Source: Nocardioides mangrovi (GTDB lineage Bacteria > Actinomycetota > Actinomycetes > Propionibacteriales > Nocardioidaceae). From it: a stretch of DNA of 64,000 nt. The first letter of the stretch is position 1. Each line of letters starts with the position of its first letter. The translations under genes and the position numbers were made by a program. Shown here in pieces: positions 55,904-64,000 of this stretch. The notes beneath the pieces were generated by a model. The model was given only the letters and a program-made list of their open reading frames with translations, was not told the origin of the DNA and made no database searches. The stretch is taken from NCBI RefSeq assembly GCF_020073815.1, contig NZ_JAIQZJ010000001.1, positions 62,001 through 126,000 of the forward strand, read 5' to 3'.

Positions 55904-57097
55904 ATGTCCGGAACGTCCGTCATCGTCGCGGGTGCACGCACCCCGATCGGCCGCCTGCTCGGCGGCCTGAAGAGCCTCTCGGCGGCCGAGCTCGGCGGCG
56001 TCGCCATCAAGGGCGCGCTGGAGAAGGCCGGCGTCGCGCCGGAGCAGGTCGACTACCTGATCATGGGCCAGGTCATCCTCGCCGGCGCCGGGCAGAACCC
56101 CGCCCGGGCCGCCGGCATCGCGGCTGGCCTGCCGTGGAGCATGCCGTCGATCACCATCAACAAGGTCTGCCTCTCCGGCCTCAACTCCATCGCGATGGCC
56201 GACCAGATGATCCGCGCGGGCGAGGTCGAGATCGTCGTCGCCGGCGGCATGGAGTCGATGACCAACGCCCCGCACGTCCTGCCGAAGTCGCGCGAGGGCT
56301 TCAAGTTCGGTGACGTGAAGCTCGTCGACTCGATGGCCTACGACGCCCTCTACGACCAGGCCACCCAGCAGGCCATGGGCGGGCTGACCGAGCAGATCAA
56401 CGCCGAGGGCGTGAAGCTCACCCGCGAGGAGCAGGACGCGTTCGCGGCCGCCTCGCACCAGAAGGCCGCCGAGGCCTGGAAGAACGGCGTCTTCGACGAC
56501 GAGGTCGTCCCCGTCACCATCCCGCAGCGCAAGGGCGACCCGATCGTCGTCTCCGCCGACGAGGGCGTGCGTGGCGACACGACCGCCGAGTCGCTGGCCA
56601 AGCTGCCCCCGGCGTTCGCCAAGGACGGCACCATCACGGCCGGCTCGGCCTCCCAGATCTCCGACGGCGCGGCCGCCGTGGTCGTGATGAGCAAGGCCAA
56701 GGCCGAGGAGCTCGGCCTGGAGTGGCTCGCCGAGATCGGCGCCCACGGCATGGTCGCCGGCCCCGACTCCTCGCTGCAGCTGCAGCCGGCCAACGCCACG
56801 CAGAAGGCCCTCGACAAGGAGGGCATCACCGCCGCGGACCTCGACCTGGTCGAGTTCAACGAGGCGTTCGCCGCGGTCGGCATCGAGTCGACGCGCGCCC
56901 TCGGCCTCGACGGGAGCAAGGTCAACGTCAACGGCGGCGCGATCGCGCTCGGTCACCCCGTCGGCATGTCCGGCACCCGGGTCGTCCTGCACCTCGCGCT
57001 CGAGCTCAAGCGTCGCGGTGGCGGCGTCGGTGCGGCGGCTCTCTGCGGCGGCGGCGGCCAGGGCGACGCCCTGATCGTGCGTGTCCCCCAGGGCTGA
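55904..57097 (+). CDS. Acetyl-CoA acetyltransferase (thiolase)
   Basis: A 397-residue thiolase that condenses two acetyl-CoA to acetoacetyl-CoA (or cleaves it). The nucleophilic cysteine is about residue 88 in [15 protein letters not shown]; the histidine near 350 is in GALGHPVG-like (here [11 protein letters not shown]), and the second cysteine near 381 is in [11 protein letters not shown]. All signatures are intact. GGAGG precedes the ATG. It is divergent from the epimerase and overlaps meaB by 17 nt, forming an operon. It probably provides acetoacetyl-CoA for crotonyl-CoA and Ccr. Confidence 0.93.
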   Translation: MSGTSVIVAGARTPIGRLLGGLKSLSAAELGGVAIKGALEKAGVAPEQVDYLIMGQVILAGAGQNPARAAGIAAGLPWSMPSITINKVCLSGLNSIAMADQMIRAGEVEIVVAGGMESMTNAPHVLPKSREGFKFGDVKLVDSMAYDALYDQATQQAMGGLTEQINAEGVKLTREEQDAFAAASHQKAAEAWKNGVFDDEVVPVTIPQRKGDPIVVSADEGVRGDTTAESLAKLPPAFAKDGTITAGSASQISDGAAAVVVMSKAKAEELGLEWLAEIGAHGMVAGPDSSLQLQPANATQKALDKEGITAADLDLVEFNEAFAAVGIESTRALGLDGSKVNVNGGAIALGHPVGMSGTRVVLHLALELKRRGGGVGAAALCGGGGQGDALIVRVPQG

Positions 57098-58046
57098 CGC
57101 CGACGTCACGGACCTCGTCGCGCGCGCCCGCGCCGGCGAGGCCCGGGCGGTCGCCCGCCTCATCTCGCTCGTCGAGGACGAGTCGCCGCTGCTGCGCGAG
57201 GTGATGACCGAGCTCGCGCCGTACGCCGGGCGCGCCCACGTCGTGGGCATCACCGGTGCGCCGGGGGTCGGCAAGTCGACCTCGACCAGCGCGCTGGTGG
57301 CGGAGCTCCGGCGCGCCGGCAGGCGGGTCGGGGTGCTGGCGGTCGACCCGTCGTCGCCCTTCTCCGGCGGCGCGCTGCTGGGCGACCGGGTCCGGATGGG
57401 CGAGCACGCGCTCGACCCCGGCGTCTTCATCCGGTCGATGGCCGCCCGCGGCCACCTCGGTGGCCTCGCGTGGACGACGCCCCAGGCGTTGCGGGTGCTC
57501 GACGCCGCCGGCTGTGACGTGATCCTCGTCGAGACCGTCGGGGTCGGGCAGAGCGAGGTCGAGGTGGCGGCGCTCGCCGACACCACCCTCGTGCTCCTCG
57601 CGCCCGGGATGGGCGACGGCATCCAGGCCGCGAAGGCCGGGATCCTCGAGATCGGCGACCTCTACGTCGTCAACAAGGCCGACCGCGACGGCGCCGACCA
57701 GGTCCGCCGCGACCTCCGGTCGATGCTCGCGCTCGGCGACCGCCCCGAGGGTGCGTGGAGGCCGCCGATCGTGAAGACCGTCGCCTCGTCCGGCACCGGC
57801 GTCGACGAGGTGGTCGCCGAGATCGACCGGCACCGCGCCTGGCTCTCCGACAGCGGCGAGCTCGAGCGCCGGCGTACCCGCCGCGCCCGTGAGGAGATCG
57901 AGGCGATCGCGCTCACCACGCTGCGTCGGCGGTGGGACGACGACCGCGGCCGCGCCGACGTCGGTCGGCTGGCCGCGGAGGTCGTCGCCGGCACCTCCGA
58001 TCCCTACGCAGCGGCTGACGAGCTGCTCGGCACCGTCCCGGACTGA
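57081..58046 (+). CDS. meaB: GTPase MeaB, chaperone of B12-dependent acyl-CoA mutase
   Basis: A 321-residue G3E-family GTPase that loads adenosylcobalamin into and protects the mutases. Walker A is GAPGVGKST (about 59-67), with a long [20 protein letters not shown] switch I region, [13 protein letters not shown] (switch II) and [11 protein letters not shown] for guanine specificity. The GTG at 57081 overlaps the thiolase stop region by 17 nt. Its expected client is the MeaA-type mutase encoded at 29.9 kb. The tail overlaps the convergent MFS gene by 43 bp. Confidence 0.95.
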   Translation: MSPRADADVTDLVARARAGEARAVARLISLVEDESPLLREVMTELAPYAGRAHVVGITGAPGVGKSTSTSALVAELRRAGRRVGVLAVDPSSPFSGGALLGDRVRMGEHALDPGVFIRSMAARGHLGGLAWTTPQALRVLDAAGCDVILVETVGVGQSEVEVAALADTTLVLLAPGMGDGIQAAKAGILEIGDLYVVNKADRDGADQVRRDLRSMLALGDRPEGAWRPPIVKTVASSGTGVDEVVAEIDRHRAWLSDSGELERRRTRRAREEIEAIALTTLRRRWDDDRGRADVGRLAAEVVAGTSDPYAAADELLGTVPD

Positions 58047-59437
58047 CGGGAGCGCGGGCGGCCCGGGAGGAACGCCGCGGCGAGCGCCACCGCCGCCGTG
58101 GTCACGCTCAGGTAGACGAGGCTGGCCCCGAAGGCGTCCACCATGCCGGCATCGACCCGGCCGAAGAAGACGATGCCGACCAGCGCGACGCCCAGCGCGT
58201 TGCCCACCTGCTGCACGGTCGAGGCGGTGCCGGACACGGTGCCCGCGTGCTCGACCGCCACCGAGCCCATGACGGTGCCGACCAGTGCCGCGAGGGCGAC
58301 CCCCATCCCGAGCCCGGCGACGGCGAGGCCCGGCGCGAGCCACGCCACGGACCCGCCCACGCCGACGTGCTCGACCGCGGCCAGCAGCAGGAGGTGACCG
58401 ATCCCGAAGGTGGCCGCCCCGCCGGTGATCGCCGCGCGGGCGCCGTACCGACCGACGAGGGCGCCTGCCTCGGCGGTACCGACCATGTACGCCGCCGCGA
58501 CGATCGTGAAGACCGCGCCGGAGGCGAGCGGGCCGAGGCCGCGGCCGTCCTGGAGGTAGAGCGCGAGCACCAGGAAGTACGACGCCATGCCCGTGAAGAG
58601 CAGCGCCTGGCCGACGAGGCCGGCGCGGACCGGGCGAGCGCCGAGGGCGGCCGGGTCGAGCAGCGGCCGGGTCCCGCGCCGGCGCAGGGCGCGGCCGCGC
58701 AGCCAGGCCAGCTCGGCCAGGAGGGCCGCTCCGGCCAGGCTCGCCCAGGTCCAGAGCGGCCAGCCCTGGCGCTGTCCCTCCACCAGCGGCAGCACCAGGG
58801 CCGTCAGCGAGGCGACGACGAGCGACGCCTCCACGACGTCGACCCGCGGCGCGCCGGGGACCCGGGTGTCGGGCAGGAACCGGGGCGCGGCGGCCAGCGC
58901 CACCAGACCGATCGGCACGTTGACCAGGAAGATCGCCCGCCAGCCGGTGCCGGCCAGGTCGAGGTGGATCAGCAACCCGCCGACGAGCTGGCCGGACGCC
59001 GCGGCCACGCCCATCACCGTCGCGTAGGCGCCGAGGGCGCGCACCCGCTGCGGCCCGGCGTACACGTCGCCGATCAGCGCGAGCACGGTCGGGCCGACGG
59101 CGGCTGCGGCCGCGCCCTGGACCAGCCGGGCCAGGACCAGCGTGGTGGTGTCGGGTGCGAAGCCGCACGCCGCCGAGCTGGCGACGAAGAGGGCGACGCC
59201 GAGCAGGAAGACCCGTCGGCGGCCCCAGCGGTCGGCGACCCGGCTCGCGACGAGCAGCAGCCCGCCGAAGGTGAGGCCGTAGCCGGCGACGAGCCACTCG
59301 AGGGCGGTGTTGCCGGCGTGGAGGTCGCGCTGCACCGACGGCAGCGCGACGTTGACGACGAAGAAGTCGAGGACGATGAGGAAGGTGCCGGTCAGCAGCA
59401 CCGCGAGGGGGCCGCGCCGGAGGCTGGTGTCTGTCAT
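58004..59437 (-). CDS. MFS multidrug efflux transporter, DHA2 (14-TMS) type
   Basis: A 477-residue exporter with 14 predicted membrane helices. It starts LLTGTFLIVLDFFVVNVALPSVQRDL, the DHA2 helix 1 signature, with RVADRWGRRRVFLLG (motif A), RLVQGAAAAAVGPTVLALI and GQLVGGLLIHLDLAGTGWRAIFLVNVPIGL (motif C). It is divergent from a MerR regulator; the dyad between -35 TTGACC and the ATG has the spacing used for MerR activation. Substrate is an inferred toxic compound. Confidence 0.92.
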   Translation of the reverse strand: MTDTSLRRGPLAVLLTGTFLIVLDFFVVNVALPSVQRDLHAGNTALEWLVAGYGLTFGGLLLVASRVADRWGRRRVFLLGVALFVASSAACGFAPDTTTLVLARLVQGAAAAAVGPTVLALIGDVYAGPQRVRALGAYATVMGVAAASGQLVGGLLIHLDLAGTGWRAIFLVNVPIGLVALAAAPRFLPDTRVPGAPRVDVVEASLVVASLTALVLPLVEGQRQGWPLWTWASLAGAALLAELAWLRGRALRRRGTRPLLDPAALGARPVRAGLVGQALLFTGMASYFLVLALYLQDGRGLGPLASGAVFTIVAAAYMVGTAEAGALVGRYGARAAITGGAATFGIGHLLLLAAVEHVGVGGSVAWLAPGLAVAGLGMGVALAALVGTVMGSVAVEHAGTVSGTASTVQQVGNALGVALVGIVFFGRVDAGMVDAFGASLVYLSVTTAAVALAAAFLPGRPRSRQSGTVPSSSSAAA

Positions 59438-59450
59438 GGTGCCGTTCTCG

Positions 59451-59471
59451 ACCCTCCGGCAGCAGGAGGGT
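59451..59471 (-). promoter_or_regulatory. MerR-type operator in the efflux promoter
   Basis: ACCCTCC-N7-GGAGGGT, a perfect 7-bp inverted repeat. On the minus strand the promoter reads TTGACC (59474-59469), a 19-bp spacer and GAGAAC (59449-59444), which is 6 nt before the MFS ATG. A dyad in a 19-bp spacer is the MerR arrangement. A second, overlapping 9-bp repeat, CAGCAGGAG (59460-59468) and CTCCTGCTG (59477-59485), may be a further site. Confidence 0.7.
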
Positions 59472-59499
59472 CAACTCTCCTGCTGGGGGAGGGTGCAGA

Positions 59500-60312
59500 G
59501 TGACGGCCATGGCGGACCTGCTGAGCATCGGCGACTTCTCGCGGATGACCTTCCTGACGGTGAAGGCGCTGCGGCACTACCACGACGTCGGCCTCCTCGA
59601 GCCGGCCCGGATCGACGACCACAGCGGCTACCGCTACTACCGGCCCGAGCAGGTCGCCGCCGCCCGGCTGATCCGGCGCCTGCGCGACCTCGACCTCCCG
59701 GTCGACGACGTCCGCGCGGTGCTGGCGGCTCCCGACGAGCAGGCCCGCAACCGTGTGATCGTCGAGCACCTGGAGCGGATGAGCCGGCAGCTGCGGGCGA
59801 CCCAGGAGACGGTCGACTCGCTGCGGCAGATGCTCGCGGGCGAGGACGACCTGACCGTCGTCGAGCGGGACGAGCCGGCGTGCACGGCGCTCGCCGTCCG
59901 TGGGGTGGTGACCGGCGAGCACGTCGTCGGCTGGTGGCTGGAGGCCTTCGCGGAGCTGCACCGGCTGCTGCGCACCTCCGGGGTCGGGCGCACCGGGCCC
60001 GACGGCGCCGTCTTCCCGACCGCGTTCTTCACCGATGGTCAGGCGGAGCTCGTGGCCTTCGTCCCGGTCGCGTCCGTCCCGCCGCTGCCGGGCCGGGTGG
60101 AGGCCATCGACCGACCGGCCACGCGCTACGCGGTCGCGGCGTACGACGGGCCGATGCTCGACCTCGACGGCGCCTACTCGGCCGTCGGTCGTCACGTCAC
60201 CGAGCGGGCGGCAGCCGGGGACGGGCCGGTCGTCGAGCGCTACCTGCCGACCGGCGATCCCGACGACCTCCTTGCCCACACGACCGAGGTGTGCTGGCCT
60301 ATGCGCTCGTGA
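59500..60312 (+). CDS. MerR family transcriptional regulator with effector domain
   Basis: A 270-residue regulator. The N-terminal MerR winged helix (LLSIGDFSRMTFLTVKALRHYHDVGLLEPARIDDHSGYRYYRPEQ) is followed by a coiled coil and a GyrI/effector-binding-like domain (about 115-265) with no conserved cysteines, so a drug-like ligand rather than a metal is expected. The start could be the GTG at 59500 or the ATG at 59509; GGGGGAGGG precedes the former. It is divergent from the DHA2 efflux gene. Overlaps the VOC gene by 4 nt (GTGA). Confidence 0.9.
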   Translation: MTAMADLLSIGDFSRMTFLTVKALRHYHDVGLLEPARIDDHSGYRYYRPEQVAAARLIRRLRDLDLPVDDVRAVLAAPDEQARNRVIVEHLERMSRQLRATQETVDSLRQMLAGEDDLTVVERDEPACTALAVRGVVTGEHVVGWWLEAFAELHRLLRTSGVGRTGPDGAVFPTAFFTDGQAELVAFVPVASVPPLPGRVEAIDRPATRYAVAAYDGPMLDLDGAYSAVGRHVTERAAAGDGPVVERYLPTGDPDDLLAHTTEVCWPMRS

Positions 60313-60815
60313 GCATCGCGAGCGGACCGCTGATCCAGGTCGCCTGGGTCACCGACGACATCGACGCGACCGAGCGGCTGCTGACCGAGCAGTTCGGCGT
60401 CGCGGCCTGGACCCGGATCCCGGACGTCCGCTTCGGCCCCGAGGACACGACGCTGCGCGGCGAGCCGGTCGACCTCACCCTGCACGTCTCGCTCGGCTAC
60501 TCCGGCGAGCTGCAGCTGGAGCTGATCCAGCCGCTGACGGGCGAGTCGATCTACACCGAGTTCCTGGCGGCGCACGGGCCTGGGCTGCACCACGTCTGCT
60601 TCGCGGTCGACGACCTGGAGGCGGCCTGCGCCGCCGCGGTGGACGCCGGGGTGCCGGTGCTGATGCGCGGATCGATGATGGGCGGCGAGATCGAGTTCGC
60701 TTATATCGACTCCTCCGTCGTCGACGACGGCTCCGCCGGCGGAGCGCCGTACGTCGAGCTGGCCAGGATCGGCCCGCAGATGCAGGCCTTCTACGACGCG
60801 GTGCGTGCAGGATGA
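60309..60815 (+). CDS. VOC family protein (glyoxalase/epimerase-like)
   Basis: A 168-residue VOC-fold protein: LIQVAWVTDDIDATERLLTEQFGVAAW, LQLELIQPLTGESIYTEFL and GPGLHHVCFAVDDLEAACAAAVDAG are the recognised segments, with a metal-ligand E in the last strand (PYVELARIG). It overlaps the MerR gene by 4 nt and the SDR gene by 4 nt, so the three form a tight operon. It may detoxify a compound sensed by the MerR protein; a resistance function is inferred, not seen. Confidence 0.85.
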   Translation: MSIASGPLIQVAWVTDDIDATERLLTEQFGVAAWTRIPDVRFGPEDTTLRGEPVDLTLHVSLGYSGELQLELIQPLTGESIYTEFLAAHGPGLHHVCFAVDDLEAACAAAVDAGVPVLMRGSMMGGEIEFAYIDSSVVDDGSAGGAPYVELARIGPQMQAFYDAVRAG

Positions 60816-61636
60816 GGACCGCGCTGGTCACCGGGGCGGGGGAGCGCTCGCTCGGTGAGGCGACCGCGGACGCCTTGCGGGCACAGGGCTTCCGGGTCCT
60901 GACGACCACCCGCACCTGCCCCGTCGGCTCGGACACGCACCCGCTCGAGCTCGCCTCGCGGGAGTCGGTCGCCGCCCTCGCCGCCTGGGTGGGTGCGACC
61001 ACCGACCGGCTCGACGTGCTCGTCAACAACGCGGGCATCCACCTCGACCTGCGCTCGAAGTGGCGGGAGCCGCAGCTGGTCGACGGCCACGAGATCCACT
61101 GGCGCACCAACTACCTCGGCACCGCCCAGCTGACCCGCCTGCTCCTCCCGCTCCTGCTCGCCACCGCCGAGGCGCACGGCGAGGCGCGCGTGGTCGACGT
61201 GGTCTCCAAGCTCCACGAGCGCGGCCGCAACGCATGGCTGACCGGGCCGGTCACGCCGTACGACTCCTGGGCGGCGTACGGCACCTCCAAGCTGGCGCTC
61301 GTCCACGAGGCCGCCGAGATCGAGCGGCGGTACGGCGACCGCGGGCTGCACGGCTACTCCCTGCACCCCGGCTCGGTCTACACCCGGATCGCCGACCGCG
61401 GCCTGGAGACCGCGCCCGTGCTCGGCCGGCTTCGCAGGCTCGCCGCGCCGCTGGAGCGCCGTACCCTCACCTCTCCGGAGGAGGGCGCCCGGACCACGGT
61501 CTTCTGCGCGACCTCGCCCGACGCGGTGCCCGGCGGCTACCACCGCCGGTCCGCGGTCGCGGAGCCGTCGGCGGACGCGCGCGACGCGGCGGTCGCCGCC
61601 CGGTTGTGGGACGTCACGTCCGCCGATCTGGTCTAG
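60812..61636 (+). CDS. Short-chain dehydrogenase/reductase
   Basis: A 274-residue SDR with TGAGERSLGEATADAL (TGxxxGxG variant), VLVNNAGIHLD, and catalytic YGTSK (Y156, K160), with a serine upstream. The family resembles retinol dehydrogenase-like SDRs. It starts ATG overlapping the VOC stop as ATGA. Substrate is unknown; with the VOC and MerR genes it may handle an aldehyde or ketone. Confidence 0.9.
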   Translation: MRTALVTGAGERSLGEATADALRAQGFRVLTTTRTCPVGSDTHPLELASRESVAALAAWVGATTDRLDVLVNNAGIHLDLRSKWREPQLVDGHEIHWRTNYLGTAQLTRLLLPLLLATAEAHGEARVVDVVSKLHERGRNAWLTGPVTPYDSWAAYGTSKLALVHEAAEIERRYGDRGLHGYSLHPGSVYTRIADRGLETAPVLGRLRRLAAPLERRTLTSPEEGARTTVFCATSPDAVPGGYHRRSAVAEPSADARDAAVAARLWDVTSADLV

Positions 61637-61687
61637 ACCGGCGTGTCGGGCTGCATCGCGCCCGGGATCTCGATAGACACGGCGACC

Positions 61688-61852
61688 ATGAAGAAGGCCG
61701 TGATCGTCGTCCTCGTCGCGTTCGGCGTGTTCTGGCTCGTGACCGACCCGCACGGGCTCGCGAAGTCCGCGCGCAAGGCCGGCGACAGCGGCGCGTCGGT
61801 GACGGCCGACGTCTTCGACTCGGTGATCACCTTCGTCCGCGACCTGCAGTAG
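61688..61852 (+). CDS. Small membrane protein
   Basis: A 54-residue protein with one N-terminal hydrophobic helix (MKKAVIVVLVAFGVFWLV) and a soluble tail. An ATG at 61643 would add 15 residues of poor start quality, so I use 61688. It is 7 bp before a PH-domain membrane protein gene, and the two may be co-transcribed. No family recognised. Confidence 0.6.
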   Translation: MKKAVIVVLVAFGVFWLVTDPHGLAKSARKAGDSGASVTADVFDSVITFVRDLQ

Positions 61853-61859
61853 CGGGGCT

Positions 61860-62390
61860 GTGGTGGGCCTGGCCTCCTGGACCGACCCGGTCATCGCCAA
61901 GCACCTCCTCCGGGACGAGGGGGAGGTGATCGTCGACGAGGTGCGCCACCACTGGGCCGCCTACACCCGCCCGGCCCTCGAGGCGCTGCTCGCGATCGGG
62001 CTGCTGGTCGTCACCGCCGTCGCCCCGGTCGACGTCGCGTGGATCCCGTTCTTCCTCGCCTGCGCCGCGCTGCTGCACGCCGGCTGGCTGACCCTGCGGG
62101 AGCACCGCGACCGCTTCGTGATCACCAACATGCGCGTCTTCCGCGTGCACGGGGTGATCAGCCAGAGCCTGGCCACGATGCCCCTGAGCCGGATCCTCGA
62201 CATCACCGTCCGGCGGCCGCTGCACGGGCGGTTGCTGGGCTTCGGGCACTTCGTCTTCGAGTCGGCCGCCCGCGAGCAGGGCATCCGCGACATCCGGTAC
62301 GTCGGGCGTCCCTACGAGCGCGACCTGGCGATCCAACGGGTGGTCCAACGCGCCGGCCTGCGCGGCGGCCACGATCGGCTGCGCGGCTGA
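61860..62390 (+). CDS. PH domain-containing membrane protein (DUF304/bPH2-like)
   Basis: A 176-residue protein with two N-terminal-half membrane helices (ALEALLAIGLLVVTAV and IPFFLACAALLHAGWL) and a C-terminal bacterial PH-like domain: DRFVITNMRVFRVHGVISQSLATMPLSRILDITVRRPLHGRLLGFGHFVFESA. This layout is that of bPH2/DUF304 proteins, found widely in actinobacteria with unclear function. GTG starts at 61860 and 61863 are both possible. Confidence 0.85.
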   Translation: MVGLASWTDPVIAKHLLRDEGEVIVDEVRHHWAAYTRPALEALLAIGLLVVTAVAPVDVAWIPFFLACAALLHAGWLTLREHRDRFVITNMRVFRVHGVISQSLATMPLSRILDITVRRPLHGRLLGFGHFVFESAAREQGIRDIRYVGRPYERDLAIQRVVQRAGLRGGHDRLRG

Positions 62391-62413
62391 CCTCGTGATG
62401 AGACGATCGCCAC

Positions 62414-64000
62414 ATGCGCATCCGGACAGCCCTCGTCGCCATCTCGCTCGCGGCCCTCGCCGCGACGGCGTTCCACCCGGTCGGGGCGGCCTCGGCCGCT
62501 GATCCCGAGGGGACGGTGCGGGGGAGCGTCAACCAGCTGTCGGTGCTGGACGCGACGCCCGGTGCGCACGTCGAGCTGCTCGACGCCGACAGTGCGGTGG
62601 TCGGCACCGGCACCGTCGACGAGCAGGGCAGCTTCCTGTGGCGCGAGCTCGACCCGGGCACGTACGCCGTGCGCGAGGACGGCGTGAGCCTCGGCACCGG
62701 CGACGTCACCGACTTCGCCGGCCCGGCGCCGGCGCAGTCGCTCTACGACGACCAGACCCTGAGCGAAGGCTTCAACTACATCACCACCCGCGACGGCACC
62801 ACGCTCTCGGCGAACGTGACCTTCCCGTCCGGCGCGATGCCCGCGGGTGGCTACCCGACGGTCGTGGAGTACTCCGGCTACGACCCGAGCAACCCCGCCA
62901 ACACCACGATGGCGACGCTCTTCAACACGCTCGGCTACGCCTACGTCGGCGTGAACGTCCGTGGCACCGGCTGCTCCGGCGGCGCGTTCATGACCTTCGA
63001 GCCGATCCAGAGCGTCGACGGCTACGACACCATCGAGACCGTCGCGGCCCAGTCCTGGGTGGCCGGCAAGGTCGGCATGGTCGGCATCTCCTACCCCGGC
63101 ATCGAGCAGCTCTACGTCGCGCGCACCGAGCCGCCGCACCTGGCCGCGATCACGCCGCTCTCGGTCATCGACGACACCTACCGCGGCACGCTCTACCCGG
63201 GCGGCATCCTCAACACCGGCTTCGCCGTCCCGTGGGCGCAGGAGCGCGCCGACCAGGCGGAGCCCTACGGTCAGCAGTGGGCGAAGGACCGGGCCGACGC
63301 GGGCGACACGGTGTGCGCGGAGAACCAGCGGGTCCGGCTCCAGAACGTCGACCTCGGCACGATGATCGACCAGAATCCGACGTACGACCCCGCGGTGCTC
63401 GACCAGATCAACCCGAGCCTGTGGGTCAAGGACATCAACGTCCCGGTATTCCTCGCCGGCGCCTGGCAGGACGAGCAGACCGGCGGGCACTTCCCGAACT
63501 TCCTCGACGACTTCGCGCCGGGTGTGCCCGTCTACGCGACCATGACCAACGGCTCCCACGCGGAGTCGCTGAGCCTCGGGATCTTCGGGCGGTACGCCGA
63601 CTTCCTCGACCTCTACGTCGGCAAGCGGGTGCCCGGCTCGGCCAAGCAGTTCGTCGCGCCCGTGCTCTCCCAGTCGATCACCGGCGTCTCCGGGCTGTCG
63701 CTGCCGAAGCAGATCGACTACACCGGCCTGAGCTACCAGCAGGCGCTCGCGAAGTACGAGGCGCAGAAGCCGGTCCGGATCCTCTTCGAGGAGGGCGCCG
63801 CCGCCGGCCAGCCGTCCGGCTCACCGCTGCCGCGCTTCGAGAAGTCCTTCTCCGCCTGGCCGATCGAGTCGGCGAAGCCGACCGCCTGGTACCTCGGCAA
63901 GCGCCGGCTGCGCAACCACCCGGTCGACTCCTCGGTCGCCGACGGCGTCCGCCGCTACTCCGCCGACCCGTCCGCGCTGCCGGCCACCGACTTCCCGGAC
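62414..64000 (+). CDS. CocE/NonD family X-Pro dipeptidyl-peptidase-like hydrolase (partial; C-terminus outside window)
   Basis: The frame is open from an ATG at 62414 to the window end (529 residues so far). A signal peptide (MRIRTALVAISLAALAATAFHPVGAASA) precedes a short beta domain, then an alpha/beta hydrolase core. The nucleophile motif is GISYPG with S226, as in CocE/NonD (GxSYxG); VEYSGYDPSN and VGVNVRGTGCSGGAF are nearby. Relatives include cocaine esterase and Xaa-Pro dipeptidyl-peptidases; an acyl hydrolase for a secreted substrate is likely. GACGAT is 6 nt before the ATG. Confidence 0.88.
   Translation, partial: MRIRTALVAISLAALAATAFHPVGAASAADPEGTVRGSVNQLSVLDATPGAHVELLDADSAVVGTGTVDEQGSFLWRELDPGTYAVREDGVSLGTGDVTDFAGPAPAQSLYDDQTLSEGFNYITTRDGTTLSANVTFPSGAMPAGGYPTVVEYSGYDPSNPANTTMATLFNTLGYAYVGVNVRGTGCSGGAFMTFEPIQSVDGYDTIETVAAQSWVAGKVGMVGISYPGIEQLYVARTEPPHLAAITPLSVIDDTYRGTLYPGGILNTGFAVPWAQERADQAEPYGQQWAKDRADAGDTVCAENQRVRLQNVDLGTMIDQNPTYDPAVLDQINPSLWVKDINVPVFLAGAWQDEQTGGHFPNFLDDFAPGVPVYATMTNGSHAESLSLGIFGRYADFLDLYVGKRVPGSAKQFVAPVLSQSITGVSGLSLPKQIDYTGLSYQQALAKYEAQKPVRILFEEGAAAGQPSGSPLPRFEKSFSAWPIESAKPTAWYLGKRRLRNHPVDSSVADGVRRYSADPSALPATDFPD

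Overview
The window is high-GC actinobacterial DNA. Gene content and order suggest a Nocardioides-like member of the Propionibacteriales, but this is inferred from synteny and protein families, with no database search. There is no rRNA, tRNA, CRISPR array, transposase or prophage. It reads as ordinary chromosome with a conserved core at the left and accessory metabolism to the right.

1-15.7 kb: the conserved block rho, rpmE, prfA, prmC, threonylcarbamoyl-AMP synthase, wecA-type transferase, AtpZ/AtpI-like proteins, atpBEFHAGDC and a DUF2550 gene. This is the same order as the M. tuberculosis Rv1297-Rv1312 block. The difference is a single-domain response regulator and a histidine kinase sitting between rho and rpmE. 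A Rex-like (NADH/NAD sensing) operator lies in front of the ATP synthase operon and a strong hairpin closes it.

15.7-29.8 kb: a berberine-bridge type flavoprotein divergent from a large BTAD/ATPase regulator, with three 11-bp-phased direct repeats between them; an MFS exporter with a SelT/W/H-like protein; a VapBC-type toxin-antitoxin pair; a SWIM-SNF2 helicase; two overlapping genes for secreted repeat proteins (ELWxxDGT and RTX-type); a PduO-type cobalamin adenosyltransferase; a membrane protein; a STAS protein.

29.9-40.3 kb: MeaA-type (ethylmalonyl-CoA) mutase; DUF427; a small Cys/Lys-rich protein, ferritin and D-amino-acid-oxidase-like operon behind an iron-box-like palindrome; a PAS kinase; DUF952; a methyltransferase; NucS; a tandem-duplicated 3-hydroxyacyl-CoA dehydrogenase; a nucleoside phosphorylase.

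40.3-53.8 kb: a chemoreceptor, an aldo/keto reductase divergent from its TetR regulator with two operators, small membrane and YCII proteins, an MFS transporter, a secreted hypothetical protein, a GH114-like hydrolase operon, a CGNR regulator divergent from an EamA exporter, an AI-2E-type membrane protein and a long DivIVA-like coiled coil.

53.9-64 kb: crotonyl-CoA carboxylase/reductase, methylmalonyl/ethylmalonyl-CoA epimerase, thiolase and MeaB, followed by a MerR-controlled DHA2 efflux gene, VOC and SDR enzymes, small membrane proteins and a truncated CocE/NonD-family hydrolase.

The main functional theme is a dispersed set for C4/C5 acyl-CoA metabolism: thiolase, 3-hydroxyacyl-CoA dehydrogenase, Ccr, epimerase, MeaA, the MeaB chaperone and the cobalamin adenosyltransferase. 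The promoters of ccr, meaA, the thiolase and the dehydrogenase each carry a dyad close to TTACY-N4-RGTAA, so I propose an unidentified regulator that coordinates them. A second theme is promoter style: at least nine genes have a TANNNT box 6-8 nt before the start codon, as expected for leaderless mRNAs.
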